Positions 7,806 through 15,064 of a stretch of DNA of 17,601 nt are shown piece by piece (positions within the stretch are counted from its first letter, which is position 1; each line of letters begins with the position of its first letter). The notes beneath the pieces are model-generated. The model saw nothing but the letters and a program-made list of their open reading frames with translations, was not told the DNA's origin and did not search any database. The stretch is from an uncultured Bacilli bacterium (lineage in GTDB: Bacteria > Bacillota_I > Bacilli_A > RF39 > UBA660): positions 1-17,601 of the forward strand of contig CANPYQ010000017.1 in assembly GCA_947588865.1 (NCBI GenBank), written 5' to 3'. Position numbers and translations under genes: made by a program.

Positions 7806-8468
7806 ATGAAAATCTTAATAGTTGATGATGAGTTAGGAATTAGGGATGTTATAAGAGAATATTCTATAAATGAAGGATATTCAACAATGGAAGCTGAAAA
7901 TGGAATAGAAGCTTTATCAATTTTAAAAAATGATAATAATATTGATGTTATAATATTAGATATTATGATGCCTAAAATGGATGGATATACAACATTAACT
8001 GAAATTAAAAAGTTATATAATATTCCAGTTATAATGTTATCTGCAAGAACGGATGAATTTGATAAACTCCAAAGTTTTAATATGGGAGTAGATGATTATG
8101 TTACTAAACCATTTAGTCCTAAGGAGTTAATGGCAAGAATAAAAGTAGTGGCTAATAGAAACAAATTAAATATAGATGAGTATAATTATAAAAATTTAAA
8201 AATAAATTATTTAGGACATACTGTTTCAATAAATAATAAAGAGTTAAAATTAACTCCAAAAGAATATGAATTATTATGCTTTTTTGTTCAAAATAAAGGT
8301 ATCGCACTTTCAAGGGAAACTTTACTTAGTAAGATATGGGGATATGATTTTTATGGCGATGATAGAACGGTAGATACACATATAAAGATGCTTAGAAATT
8401 GTTTAGGTGAATATAGGAATTTAATTACGACAGTAAGAGGCATGGGTTACAAATATGAAGAAAATTAG
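7806..8468 (+). CDS. OmpR/PhoB-family response regulator
   Basis: A 220-residue DNA-binding response regulator. The receiver domain (1-115) has the acidic pair Asp7/Asp8, phospho-acceptor Asp52 in ILDIMMPKMDG, switch residue Ser79 and Lys101 in DDYVTKPF. The winged-helix output domain (about 125-218) ends in the usual TVRGMGYKYE. All catalytic residues are intact and the length is normal for the family. It overlaps the downstream kinase by 14 bases, so the two form a pair. It is also the only response regulator in the window, so it could in principle serve the Bce-type kinase at 2522. Its closer resemblance to VanR-like than BceR-like regulators argues against that. Confidence 0.95.
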   Translation: MKILIVDDELGIRDVIREYSINEGYSTMEAENGIEALSILKNDNNIDVIILDIMMPKMDGYTTLTEIKKLYNIPVIMLSARTDEFDKLQSFNMGVDDYVTKPFSPKELMARIKVVANRNKLNIDEYNYKNLKINYLGHTVSINNKELKLTPKEYELLCFFVQNKGIALSRETLLSKIWGYDFYGDDRTVDTHIKMLRNCLGEYRNLITTVRGMGYKYEEN

Positions 8469-9837
8469 TTTAAAAAATAAGGTCTGGATGTATTTATCTA
8501 TATTTACTTTAGTAATATTAGTAGGAGTATTTTCTTTGCAGATATTGTCTTTAGATTCATATTATGAATGGAGAAAAACTGGTAAAATAAAAGAAATAGC
8601 TAGTAAAGTTTCTTCTATTTATAAAACAGGGCAATATAGTGATGAATTGGATACATTAGCTTATGAAGAAGATATTTGTATAGAAATTACTGAAGATGGT
8701 AATATTTTATATTCAACAGATAGTATTAGTAGAGGTTGCCTCGTAAGCAATAGTAAAGAAATTAATGATTATAAACTAGATTTTATGGTAAGTGGTAAAT
8801 CATACATAATTTATAGAGTTACGAATCCTAAATTTAAAAATAAGACACTTATATATGGAATTAAAATTAATGATGGTGTTTTTGTTTTTATAAGTACTTC
8901 ACTTGAACCGATTGGTTCTACAGTAAAAGTTTTAAAAGGTCAACTTGTTATAGTAATAATAGTAGTTCTCATAATAGCTTTTTTGATTTCTTATACAATA
9001 TCAAAAAAAATATGTAAACCAATTATAAGTATAACGGAAACAAGTAAAAAATTATCGGAAGGAAACTATGATGTAAAATTTGATAGTGGAACAGATATAC
9101 AAGAAATTAATCAATTAGAGAAAACATTAAATAATGCAACTAAAGAATTATCTAAAACAGAAGAGCTTAGAAGGGATTTACTTGCAAATGTATCACATGA
9201 TTTGAAAACTCCATTAACACTTATAAAAGCAAATGCTGAAATGGTGAAGGATTTGACTTATAAAAATAAAGATAAAAGGGATAAAAATTTAAGCACTATA
9301 ATAGACGAGGTAGATAGGTTAAATTTACTTGTTGAAGATATACTAGACTTATCAAAAATACAATCAAATGCAGTTGAGTTAAAGAAGGAAAAATTTAATT
9401 TAAATTATATGATTAAAACTATAATAGAAAAATTTGATATATTAAATGAGAAAGATGGTTATAAAATAGAATATGATGGTTTTGATGTTAATGTGTTTGC
9501 AGATAAGAAAAAAATAGAACAGGTAATATATAATTTAATTAATAATGCTATAAATTATACAGGAGAAAATAAAATTATATATGTAAAATTAATAAATTTA
9601 AAAAACAATGTTAAAGTTGAAGTAACAGATACAGGTATGGGAATTGATAAAGAAGATTTAGAACATATATGGGATAAATATTATAAAGCAGATAAGAAAT
9701 ATAAAAGAGTAACTTATGGTACTGGGCTTGGGCTTTCTATTGTCAAAAATATATTAATTTTACATGGATTTGAATATGGAATAAATAGTGTAAAGGGAAA
9801 AGGAACAACTTTTTATTTCAATATGAATAAGTCGTAG
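8455..9837 (+). CDS. Membrane sensor histidine kinase
   Basis: A 460-residue classical sensor kinase, partner of the regulator it overlaps. One helix is near residues 10-31. An external sensor of about 130 residues (32-163) has two Cys residues, Cys in EDICIEI and in SRGCLVS. The second helix is at 164-184, followed by a HAMP linker. The dimerisation domain has His248 in ANVSHDLKTPLT. The ATPase domain has Asn364 (NNAINYT), G1 DTGMGI (Asp392) and G2 GTGLGLSIV (near 422). The start ATG lies inside the regulator gene with only a weak AAGAGG at 8435-8440, so translation is probably coupled. The signal cannot be read from sequence. Two external Cys residues could form a disulfide, but this is a guess. 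Confidence 0.94.
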   Translation: MKKISLKNKVWMYLSIFTLVILVGVFSLQILSLDSYYEWRKTGKIKEIASKVSSIYKTGQYSDELDTLAYEEDICIEITEDGNILYSTDSISRGCLVSNSKEINDYKLDFMVSGKSYIIYRVTNPKFKNKTLIYGIKINDGVFVFISTSLEPIGSTVKVLKGQLVIVIIVVLIIAFLISYTISKKICKPIISITETSKKLSEGNYDVKFDSGTDIQEINQLEKTLNNATKELSKTEELRRDLLANVSHDLKTPLTLIKANAEMVKDLTYKNKDKRDKNLSTIIDEVDRLNLLVEDILDLSKIQSNAVELKKEKFNLNYMIKTIIEKFDILNEKDGYKIEYDGFDVNVFADKKKIEQVIYNLINNAINYTGENKIIYVKLINLKNNVKVEVTDTGMGIDKEDLEHIWDKYYKADKKYKRVTYGTGLGLSIVKNILILHGFEYGINSVKGKGTTFYFNMNKS

Positions 9838-9845
9838 ATATTTTT

Positions 9846-9898
9846 CTAAAAAAGTAAAAAATGTAAAATTGACTTTTTTACAAAAGTACTTTTTTGAG
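9846..9898. other. Two-tier inverted repeat after the kinase gene
   Basis: CTAAAAAAGTA (9846-9856) pairs with TACTTTTTTGAG (9887-9898, one bulged G). Inside it TGTAAAA (9862-9868) pairs with TTTTACA (9876-9882). The structure starts nine bases after the kinase stop. It may be a 3'-end hairpin, or a regulatory site, since it overlaps a promoter-like sequence. Confidence 0.5.
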
Positions 9899-9906
9899 AA
9901 TATAAT
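9877..9906 (+). promoter_or_regulatory. Candidate promoter inside the inverted repeat
   Basis: TTTACA (9877-9882), an 18-base spacer and a perfect TATAAT (9901-9906). The spacer contains the palindrome AAAAGTACTTTT. A transcript from about 9913 would meet the strong terminator at 9964-10014, giving a product of roughly 100 nt. No protein is evident in that stretch. Confidence 0.35.
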
Positions 9907-9963
9907 TTTAATAAAGCCATTGAAAATAAAGACATTGTGAAATGTAAAAAAACAAAAAAATTC

Positions 9964-10014
9964 AAAAATCAAAAAAATAGTTTTTTCTAAAAAGCTATTT
10001 TTTTTGATTTTTTT
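9964..10014. terminator. Strong intrinsic terminator before nrdD
   Basis: AAAAATC-A7-TAG (9964-9980) pairs with CTA-T8-GATTTTT (9995-10012) around an inner TTTT/AAAA stem, with a flanking T-run. This is the likely end of the two-component operon transcript. The A-run on the other side makes it potentially bidirectional. Confidence 0.75.
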
Positions 10015-10024
10015 GTTTAAACTA

Positions 10025-10053
10025 TTGACTGCTAAAATTATTAATGATATACT
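10025..10053 (+). promoter_or_regulatory. Promoter of the anaerobic ribonucleotide reductase operon
   Basis: TTGACT (10025-10030), a 17-base spacer and TATACT (10048-10053), each 5 of 6 to consensus. Transcription would start about 20 bases before ATG 10081. AGGAG (10070-10074) is the ribosome binding site. I see no NrdR-type 16-base palindrome nearby. Confidence 0.75.
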
Positions 10054-10080
10054 TTAATTGTAGAAAGATAGGAGAGCTGT

Positions 10081-12387
10081 ATGACAGATGTAGAAGAAAA
10101 ATTAGATTTAGTTGTAATAAAAAGAAATGGTAAAAAAGTTGACTTTGATGGTACTAAAATTGCACTTGCTATTAAAAAGGGATTTGATAGCGTAAATGAA
10201 CAAAATGAACAATCAGGAACATTAAAGTATAAATATAATTCAAGTGATATTACAAAAGTTTATAATGATGTAATCAAAAATATAAAGAAAAATTATAAAG
10301 AAAAGATAAAAATCGAACAAATTCAAGATTTGATTGAAGCATCATTAGAGAAAAAGGAATATCAAGAAGTACATGATTCTTTTGCTGAATATAGAGATAG
10401 AAGAGAGCAATCAAGGCAGATGTTCAAAGATGATAAGCGATTACATAAATTCTTAAAAACTATAGAGGGATTAGGCTTAAAATCAGCAAATGAAGATGAT
10501 ACAAAACGAGAAAATGCAAATGTAGATGGTGATACTGCAATGGGGACTATGCTTCAGTACGGTTCTACTGTATCAAAAGAATTTGCTAAAGCATATTTAA
10601 TGAAGAAAAAATTTGCGGATGCTCACGATGATGGTGACATTCATATTCATGATATGGATTTTCTTCCAATGGGTACAACAACTTGTATGCAAATTGAACT
10701 TGATAGATTATTCAAAAGAGGATTTTCAACAGGTCATGGATATTTAAGACCACCTAAAGATATATCTTCATTTAGTGCACTTGCTGCAATAGCTATTCAA
10801 GCAAATCAAAATGATCAACATGGTGGCCAAAGTATCCCTGCATTTGATTATTTTATGGCACCAGGAGTACTTATGACATTTAAAAGAGAGTTTAAACAAC
10901 AAGTATGTGATTTCTTAGATTTAGAAGGATTACTTTCACATATAAGTATGGATAGAGTTGCTCGTGAAATAGATAAACTAGAAAGTATTAAATTTAGTAT
11001 AGAAATATTTGGACCTATATATAAAGATTCAGATGAAATAAAAAGATTATTTGAAAAAGCATATGAAAAAGCCTTAGCTAAAACGGATAGAAAAACATAT
11101 CAAGCTATGGAAGCATTTGTACATAATCTAAATACAATGCATTCAAGAGCAGGTGCTCAAGTACCATTTTCTTCAATAAACTTTGGAACAGATATCTCTC
11201 CAGAAGGAAGAATGGTTTCATTTAATTTTTTAAGAGCCACAGATGAGGGACTTGGTAGAGGGGAAACTCCAATATTCCCAGTTTCAATATTTAAAGTAAA
11301 AGAGGGTGTAAACTTTAATTCTGAAGATCCAAATTATGATTTATTTAGAAGATCTTGTGAAGTTTCAGCTAAAAGATTATTCCCTAATTTCTCATTTTTG
11401 GATGCACCATTTAATTTAGAATTCTATAAACCTGGGGATTATAAAACAGAAGTAGGTTATATGGGTTGTAGAACACGTGTTATGAGTGATGTTACAGATC
11501 CTGATAATCAAACAACAGGTGGTAGAGGTAATTTATCATTTACATCTATTAACTTGCCAAGACTTGGAATTAAACATGGTATTTGCTTGCACGATAGAGA
11601 TAAAGCAGATATGGAAGGGTTCTATAAAGATCTTGGGGAAATGATGGAATTAGTTAGAGATCAATTGCTTGAAAGATTTGAAATACAATGTAATAAAAAA
11701 TGTTATAATTTTCCATTTTTAATTGAACAGGGTATTTGGACGGATGGCGATAAGCTAAAACCTACTGACAGAATGAGAAAGATATTAAAACATGGTAGTT
11801 TAACTATAGGATTTATAGGGCTTGCAGAAACTTTGAAAGCTTTGATTGGCGAACATCATGGGGAATCAGAGCGTGCTCAAAAATTAGGACTTGAGATAAT
11901 TGGATTTATGAGAAAAAAGGCTGATGAGTTTGCTCGTGAATATAACTTAAACTTTACTTTAATTGCAACTCCAGCAGAAGGCTTATCTGGAAGATTTGTA
12001 AATATTGATAAAGCAATATATGGAAAAATAAAAGGAGTTACAGACAGGGATTACTATACAAACTCATTCCATGTTCCAGTATATTATAACACATCAATCA
12101 AACATAAACTAGAAACAGAAGCTCCATATCACAAACTTACAAATGGAGGACATATTTCTTATATAGAGTTTGATGGAAATACTGCAATGAATATAGATGC
12201 GTTTGAAAGTGTTATCAGAATGATGAAAGAACTTGGAATTGGATATGGTGCGATTAACCATCCAGTTGATAGAGATCCTGTGTGTGGATATGTAGGGGTA
12301 ATTGGTGATGTGTGTCCAGGTTGTGGTCGTAAGGAATTTGAAGCTGTACCACTTGAGGAAGTAAAGAATTTCCAGTGTGGATGTTAA
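10081..12387 (+). CDS. nrdD: Anaerobic ribonucleoside-triphosphate reductase, catalytic chain lacking the glycyl-radical segment
   Basis: A 768-residue class III ribonucleotide reductase chain that makes dNTPs for DNA synthesis without oxygen. An ATP-cone allosteric domain covers about residues 8-105 (VVIKRNGKKVDFDG). The barrel carries Cys202 (TTCMQIE) and Cys463 (GYMGCRTR), which correspond to the substrate-reducing and thiyl-radical cysteines. The C-terminus has a zinc-ribbon-like stretch with Cys735, Cys745 and Cys748 (VCGY and CPGCG). A canonical NrdD then continues into FERIRR-TGYL, the glycyl-radical loop. Here the chain instead runs KEFEAVPLEEVKNFQCGC and stops at TAA 12385. The missing segment is the next gene. 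The missing glycyl loop means this chain should be inactive alone. Confidence 0.96.
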   Translation: MTDVEEKLDLVVIKRNGKKVDFDGTKIALAIKKGFDSVNEQNEQSGTLKYKYNSSDITKVYNDVIKNIKKNYKEKIKIEQIQDLIEASLEKKEYQEVHDSFAEYRDRREQSRQMFKDDKRLHKFLKTIEGLGLKSANEDDTKRENANVDGDTAMGTMLQYGSTVSKEFAKAYLMKKKFADAHDDGDIHIHDMDFLPMGTTTCMQIELDRLFKRGFSTGHGYLRPPKDISSFSALAAIAIQANQNDQHGGQSIPAFDYFMAPGVLMTFKREFKQQVCDFLDLEGLLSHISMDRVAREIDKLESIKFSIEIFGPIYKDSDEIKRLFEKAYEKALAKTDRKTYQAMEAFVHNLNTMHSRAGAQVPFSSINFGTDISPEGRMVSFNFLRATDEGLGRGETPIFPVSIFKVKEGVNFNSEDPNYDLFRRSCEVSAKRLFPNFSFLDAPFNLEFYKPGDYKTEVGYMGCRTRVMSDVTDPDNQTTGGRGNLSFTSINLPRLGIKHGICLHDRDKADMEGFYKDLGEMMELVRDQLLERFEIQCNKKCYNFPFLIEQGIWTDGDKLKPTDRMRKILKHGSLTIGFIGLAETLKALIGEHHGESERAQKLGLEIIGFMRKKADEFAREYNLNFTLIATPAEGLSGRFVNIDKAIYGKIKGVTDRDYYTNSFHVPVYYNTSIKHKLETEAPYHKLTNGGHISYIEFDGNTAMNIDAFESVIRMMKELGIGYGAINHPVDRDPVCGYVGVIGDVCPGCGRKEFEAVPLEEVKNFQCGC

Positions 12388-12398
12388 GGAGGTAGACT

Positions 12399-12569
12399 AT
12401 GGAAAAATTAGTTGGTGAAGGCGTAAAATTTGAAAGAATCAGAAGAGTTACAGGTTATTTAAGTGGAGATGTAAGTAGATTTAATAACGGTAAACGTGCA
12501 GAAGAAAAAGATCGTGTAAAACATTCTGGTGTTAAAGAAGTAATTTCTTGTGAAAAATGTGGTAAATAA
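12399..12569 (+). CDS. Stand-alone glycyl-radical domain of NrdD (split small chain)
   Basis: A 56-residue protein corresponding to the end of canonical NrdD: FERIRRVTGYLSG, then FNNGKRAEEKDRVKH. Gly19 in RVTGYL is the expected glycyl-radical residue. The gene is real by context. AAGGAGGT (12386-12393) lies at ideal distance from ATG 12399, the frame is open to TAA 12567, and that stop overlaps the nrdG start by one base (TAATG). It is in a different frame from nrdD. An in-frame TAG at 12393 lies two codons before the ATG, so one insertion or deletion could not join it to nrdD. After the canonical end it has its own tail with Cys51 and Cys54 (SCEKCGK). Inference: it docks into the barrel of the large chain and is the substrate of NrdG. 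GrcA/YfiD is a known stand-alone glycyl-radical domain for pyruvate formate-lyase. I do not know of an established equivalent for NrdD. Confidence 0.93.
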   Translation: MEKLVGEGVKFERIRRVTGYLSGDVSRFNNGKRAEEKDRVKHSGVKEVISCEKCGK

Positions 12570-13114
12570 TGAAGATTAGACTTGCTGCAGATTTACAAGA
12601 AGATAGTATAGTAGATGGAAAAGGAATAAGAACAGTTATTTGGACACAAGGTTGTTCTCATAACTGTCCTTATTGTCAAAATCCAAAAACACACGATTTT
12701 AACGGTGGAGAACTTGTGGAGATAGATGATGTAATAACTAGACTTGAAGGTTTAACAGGTCAAGATGGCGTTACATTTTCAGGTGGAGATCCTATGTTTC
12801 AACCTAAAGAGTGTTCTATACTAGCAAAAAAAGTCCACGAACTTGGAATGAACGTTTGGACTTACACTGGATTTACATTTGAAGAATTGCTTGAAAAAGG
12901 TAACAGTGATATATTAGATTTTTTAAGTAATATAGATGTATTAATAGATGGTAGATTTGAAATAGATAAAAAGAGTATGGATTTAGAATTTAGAGGTTCA
13001 AGTAATCAAAGAATTATAGACGTACCTAAGTCATTAGAAAATCACCAAGTTATACTATACAATTTAAATAAAAAAAATGATGATATTAAAATAAAGGAAA
13101 TGTTATATGTTTAA
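12569..13114 (+). CDS. nrdG: Anaerobic ribonucleoside-triphosphate reductase activating protein
   Basis: A 181-residue radical-SAM activase that uses S-adenosylmethionine and a [4Fe-4S] cluster to remove a hydrogen from the glycyl residue of NrdD. Cluster ligands are Cys29, Cys33 and Cys36 in GCSHNCPYCQN. The SAM-binding motif FSGGDPMFQ and the family segment RIIDVPKSL are present, and the length is usual. ATG 12569 overlaps the stop of the 56-residue glycyl-domain gene, so activase and radical-bearing chain are translationally coupled. In this operon the true target is the small chain, because the large one lacks the glycine. Confidence 0.95.
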   Translation: MKIRLAADLQEDSIVDGKGIRTVIWTQGCSHNCPYCQNPKTHDFNGGELVEIDDVITRLEGLTGQDGVTFSGGDPMFQPKECSILAKKVHELGMNVWTYTGFTFEELLEKGNSDILDFLSNIDVLIDGRFEIDKKSMDLEFRGSSNQRIIDVPKSLENHQVILYNLNKKNDDIKIKEMLYV

Positions 13115-13125
13115 ATTTCCTTTTT
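13093..13125 (+). terminator. Intrinsic terminator of the nrd operon
   Basis: AAAGGAAAT (13093-13101) pairs perfectly with ATTTCCTTT (13115-13123), followed by T residues. The 5' arm lies within the last codons of nrdG. Confidence 0.75.
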
Positions 13126-13211
13126 ATTATTTTATCAAAGTCAAAAATTGTAAATAAAAATAATTTTTTTATTATAAGTGAAAATGTTGTCATTATACTT
13201 TATTTTATTAG

Positions 13212-13257
13212 TTATGTACATAATAAATATTAGAAAAATTGCATAATTTAAATTATG
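13212..13257. promoter_or_regulatory. Two perfect palindromes in the nrdG-lspA gap
   Basis: TTATGTACATAA (13212-13223) and CATAATTTAAATTATG (13242-13257) are perfect palindromes of 12 and 16 bases. They could be operator sites. Nothing else recognisable lies between the nrd terminator and the lspA promoter: there is no gene with a ribosome binding site and no tRNA. Confidence 0.35.
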
Positions 13258-13342
13258 ATATAAAGCATTTATATTAAATTAGATTATATGAAAAAATGAG
13301 TAAGCCAATATATAATTTAGTTAAAAAACATATATAATTATA

Positions 13343-13372
13343 TTGCGGTCATTGTCTTTCGTATGATATAAT
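13343..13372 (+). promoter_or_regulatory. Extended -10 promoter of lspA
   Basis: TGATATAAT (13364-13372) is a perfect extended -10, and TTGCGG (13343-13348) with an 18-base spacer is a partial -35. Transcription would start about 10 bases before the ATG, near TAGGTGAT (13377-13384), which is the ribosome binding site. Confidence 0.65.
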
Positions 13373-13387
13373 TAATTAGGTGATTCC

Positions 13388-13855
13388 ATGGGAAAAAATT
13401 TGAAAAGCATTTACTTTTTTAGTATTATTTTTTTGCTGTTAGACCAATTTATAAAAATATTCATAAGTAGTAAAATGATTCTAAATCAAAGCTTTATTTT
13501 AATAAAAAATTTATTAAGTTTAAGTTTAGTCCATAATGAGGGTGCGGCTTTTAGTATACTAACAGGTAATAGATATCTATTAATAATAATTAGTATAGTT
13601 GCTTTGATAGGAATAAGCTTTTATATTAAGAAATTAGATTATTTAAGTGAGTTAGATTTTTTTTCATATGCTTTATTAATAGGAGGTATATTTGGGAATT
13701 TAATAGATAGAATAGTTCATGGATATGTAATAGATTATATAAGTTTAAAGTTTGGCAATTATCTATTTCCTGTTTTTAATTTTGCAGATATATGTATAGT
13801 TATGTCAATCATAATTATAATATCACAAGTAATAAAGGAGGATTTATGGAAATAA
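13388..13855 (+). CDS. lspA: Lipoprotein signal peptidase (signal peptidase II)
   Basis: A 155-residue inner-membrane aspartyl protease that removes the signal peptide from prolipoproteins after lipid attachment. Four membrane segments are evident. Conserved motifs are LDQFIKI (Asp19), HNEGAAFS (Asn50), GNLIDR (Asp107) and FNFADI (Asp134). The last two Asp residues form the catalytic dyad. Length is typical. The start ATG has AGGTGA upstream and a strong extended -10 promoter. It overlaps the pseudouridine synthase by 10 bases, an arrangement common in Bacillota. Confidence 0.95.
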   Translation: MGKNLKSIYFFSIIFLLLDQFIKIFISSKMILNQSFILIKNLLSLSLVHNEGAAFSILTGNRYLLIIISIVALIGISFYIKKLDYLSELDFFSYALLIGGIFGNLIDRIVHGYVIDYISLKFGNYLFPVFNFADICIVMSIIIIISQVIKEDLWK

Positions 13856-14748
13856 TAATTGATGACGATATAAATACTAGAATAGATTCATATTTAAGTG
13901 AAAAATTAGGCTATAGTAGAAGCAAAGTTGTAAAAATGATCAGGGAAGAATTTATTTTAGTTAATGATAAGCCTGTTAAAAATAGCTATCTTTTAAAGAA
14001 AGGAAATATAATAAAAGTTTTAGAATATATAGAAGATACTATAAATTTAGAACCTGAAAATATTCCTCTTGATATAGTATACGAAGATGATGATGTAATA
14101 GTTGTTAATAAATCTAATGGGATGGTTGTGCATCCTGCAATAGGAAATAATAAAGGAACTCTTGTGAATGCATTACTTTATCACTCCAAAAATTTGAGTA
14201 ACATAAATGGGGAGTTTAGACCTGGAATAGTGCATAGAATAGATGCATATACTACAGGATTGTTGATGGTCGCTAAAAATGATAAATCTCATGAAATACT
14301 TGCTAGACAATTATCAGAAAAAAGGGCTAGTAGAAAATATATCGCACTTGTATGGGGAGTAATAAAAGAAGATACCGCAACAATAGATGCACCTATTGGA
14401 AGGGATTTAAATGATAGAAAGAAAATGGCTGTAACAGAAATAAATAGTAAGGATGCCGTAACTCATTTTAAAGTGATTAAAAGATATAAAGATGCAACAC
14501 TTATAGAATTAAAACTTGAAACAGGTAGAACTCATCAAATAAGGGTCCATATGACATATATAGGACATCCAGTTGTTAATGATCCAGTATATGGAAGAAG
14601 AAAAATAATAGATTTAACGGGACAATGTCTTCATGCTTTTCAACTTGGATTTTTCCATCCAAAAACAAATAAGTTTATGGAATTTACTTGTGATTTACCA
14701 GATTGCTTTAAAAATATATTAGAAAAATTCGATAAAGAGTTAGTTTAG
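13846..14748 (+). CDS. rluD: RluD-type 23S rRNA pseudouridine synthase
   Basis: A 300-residue RluA-family pseudouridine synthase that isomerises uridines in large-subunit rRNA. An N-terminal S4 RNA-binding domain (about 1-65) is followed by the catalytic domain with Asp133 in HRIDAYTTGLL. Most relatives read HRLDKDTSG, so the bases around the catalytic Asp vary here but the Asp is intact. Other family motifs are ETGRTHQIRVH, GHPVVNDPVYG and LHAFQLGF. ATG 13846 is chosen because AAAGGAGG (13834-13841) precedes it. The frame is open back to 13792 but inside lspA without a ribosome binding site. The exact target uridines cannot be told from the sequence. Confidence 0.92.
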   Translation: MEIIIDDDINTRIDSYLSEKLGYSRSKVVKMIREEFILVNDKPVKNSYLLKKGNIIKVLEYIEDTINLEPENIPLDIVYEDDDVIVVNKSNGMVVHPAIGNNKGTLVNALLYHSKNLSNINGEFRPGIVHRIDAYTTGLLMVAKNDKSHEILARQLSEKRASRKYIALVWGVIKEDTATIDAPIGRDLNDRKKMAVTEINSKDAVTHFKVIKRYKDATLIELKLETGRTHQIRVHMTYIGHPVVNDPVYGRRKIIDLTGQCLHAFQLGFFHPKTNKFMEFTCDLPDCFKNILEKFDKELV

Positions 14749-14763
14749 AATGTGTTATAATTT

Positions 14764-14801
14764 ATAAAAATAAAAAACAGAATTAACTGTTTTATTTTTA
14801 T
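14764..14801. terminator. Bidirectional terminator between rluD and the small minus-strand gene
   Basis: ATAAAAAT-AA-AAAACAG pairs with CTGTTTTATTTTTAT around the loop AATTAA (14781-14786), with a two-base bulge. A-runs and T-runs on both sides suit both strands. It reaches the stop codon of the minus-strand gene. Confidence 0.65.
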
Positions 14802-15040
14802 CTATAGTATGGGCCATAATATGGACCATAGTATGGTGGATAATTATTATAATAAGGCCTATTATAACCTCCATAAAAGAATGGTGAAACTAATCCACCT
14901 GTTATTCCGCCAAGTATAAAAGGTCCTAAGAAACCACCACCAATTAATCTAGAATCATTATTATTAAAATTTACGGGAACATTTGGTCTAAAATTTGATT
15001 GATTATTAAAATTAGGACGGTTTTGATAAGAATTATACAT
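14798..15040 (-). CDS. Small Asn/Tyr/Gly-rich protein, spore-coat-like
   Basis: An 80-residue protein of low complexity, not assigned to a named family. Residues 1-30 are rich in Asn, Phe and Pro. The middle (GGGFLGPFILGGITGG) is hydrophobic and Gly-rich. The tail is Tyr/Pro/Asn repeats (YYGPYYGPYY). AAAGGAG (15047-15053) lies 6 bases before ATG 15040, so it is a real gene despite its composition. It has a sigma-K-like promoter laid out as before the collagen-like gene. Composition and promoter suggest a structural protein of the spore coat or cell surface, possibly crosslinked through its tyrosines. That is inference. Confidence 0.75.
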   Translation of the reverse strand: MYNSYQNRPNFNNQSNFRPNVPVNFNNNDSRLIGGGFLGPFILGGITGGLVSPFFYGGYNRPYYNNYPPYYGPYYGPYYR

Positions 15041-15055
15041 AAAATACTCCTTTCA

Positions 15056-15064
15056 TGTTATAAT
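15056..15064 (+). promoter_or_regulatory. Extended -10 promoter of the M29 aminopeptidase
   Basis: TGTTATAAT fits the TGN-TATAAT extended -10. A -35 box is poor. Transcription would start near 15071, some 19 bases before the chosen start. The element shares bases with the minus-strand sigma-K-like -10. Confidence 0.5.

Noticed and set aside
9760..9972. 70-residue minus-strand open frame
   Set aside because: Phe/Ile/Lys-rich shadow of an AT-rich gap and the kinase end, crossing hairpins. No family features.
9942..9980. Short Lys-rich frame from GTG before the terminator
   Set aside because: Fourteen residues from an A-rich tract, no ribosome binding site.
9900..10080. NrdR box upstream of nrdD
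   Set aside because: No pair of 16-base palindromes of the NrdR type is visible in this interval.
12380..12400. Programmed ribosomal frameshift joining the two NrdD chains
   Set aside because: The SD-like sequence lies after, not before, the stop, and the small-chain frame has a TAG two codons before its ATG. Reinitiation fits better.
12360..12420. nrdD broken by a simple frameshift or sequencing error
   Set aside because: Stops in both frames (12385 and 12393) leave no single insertion or deletion that joins them. A textbook ribosome binding site precedes the second start, and both ends have non-canonical added residues.
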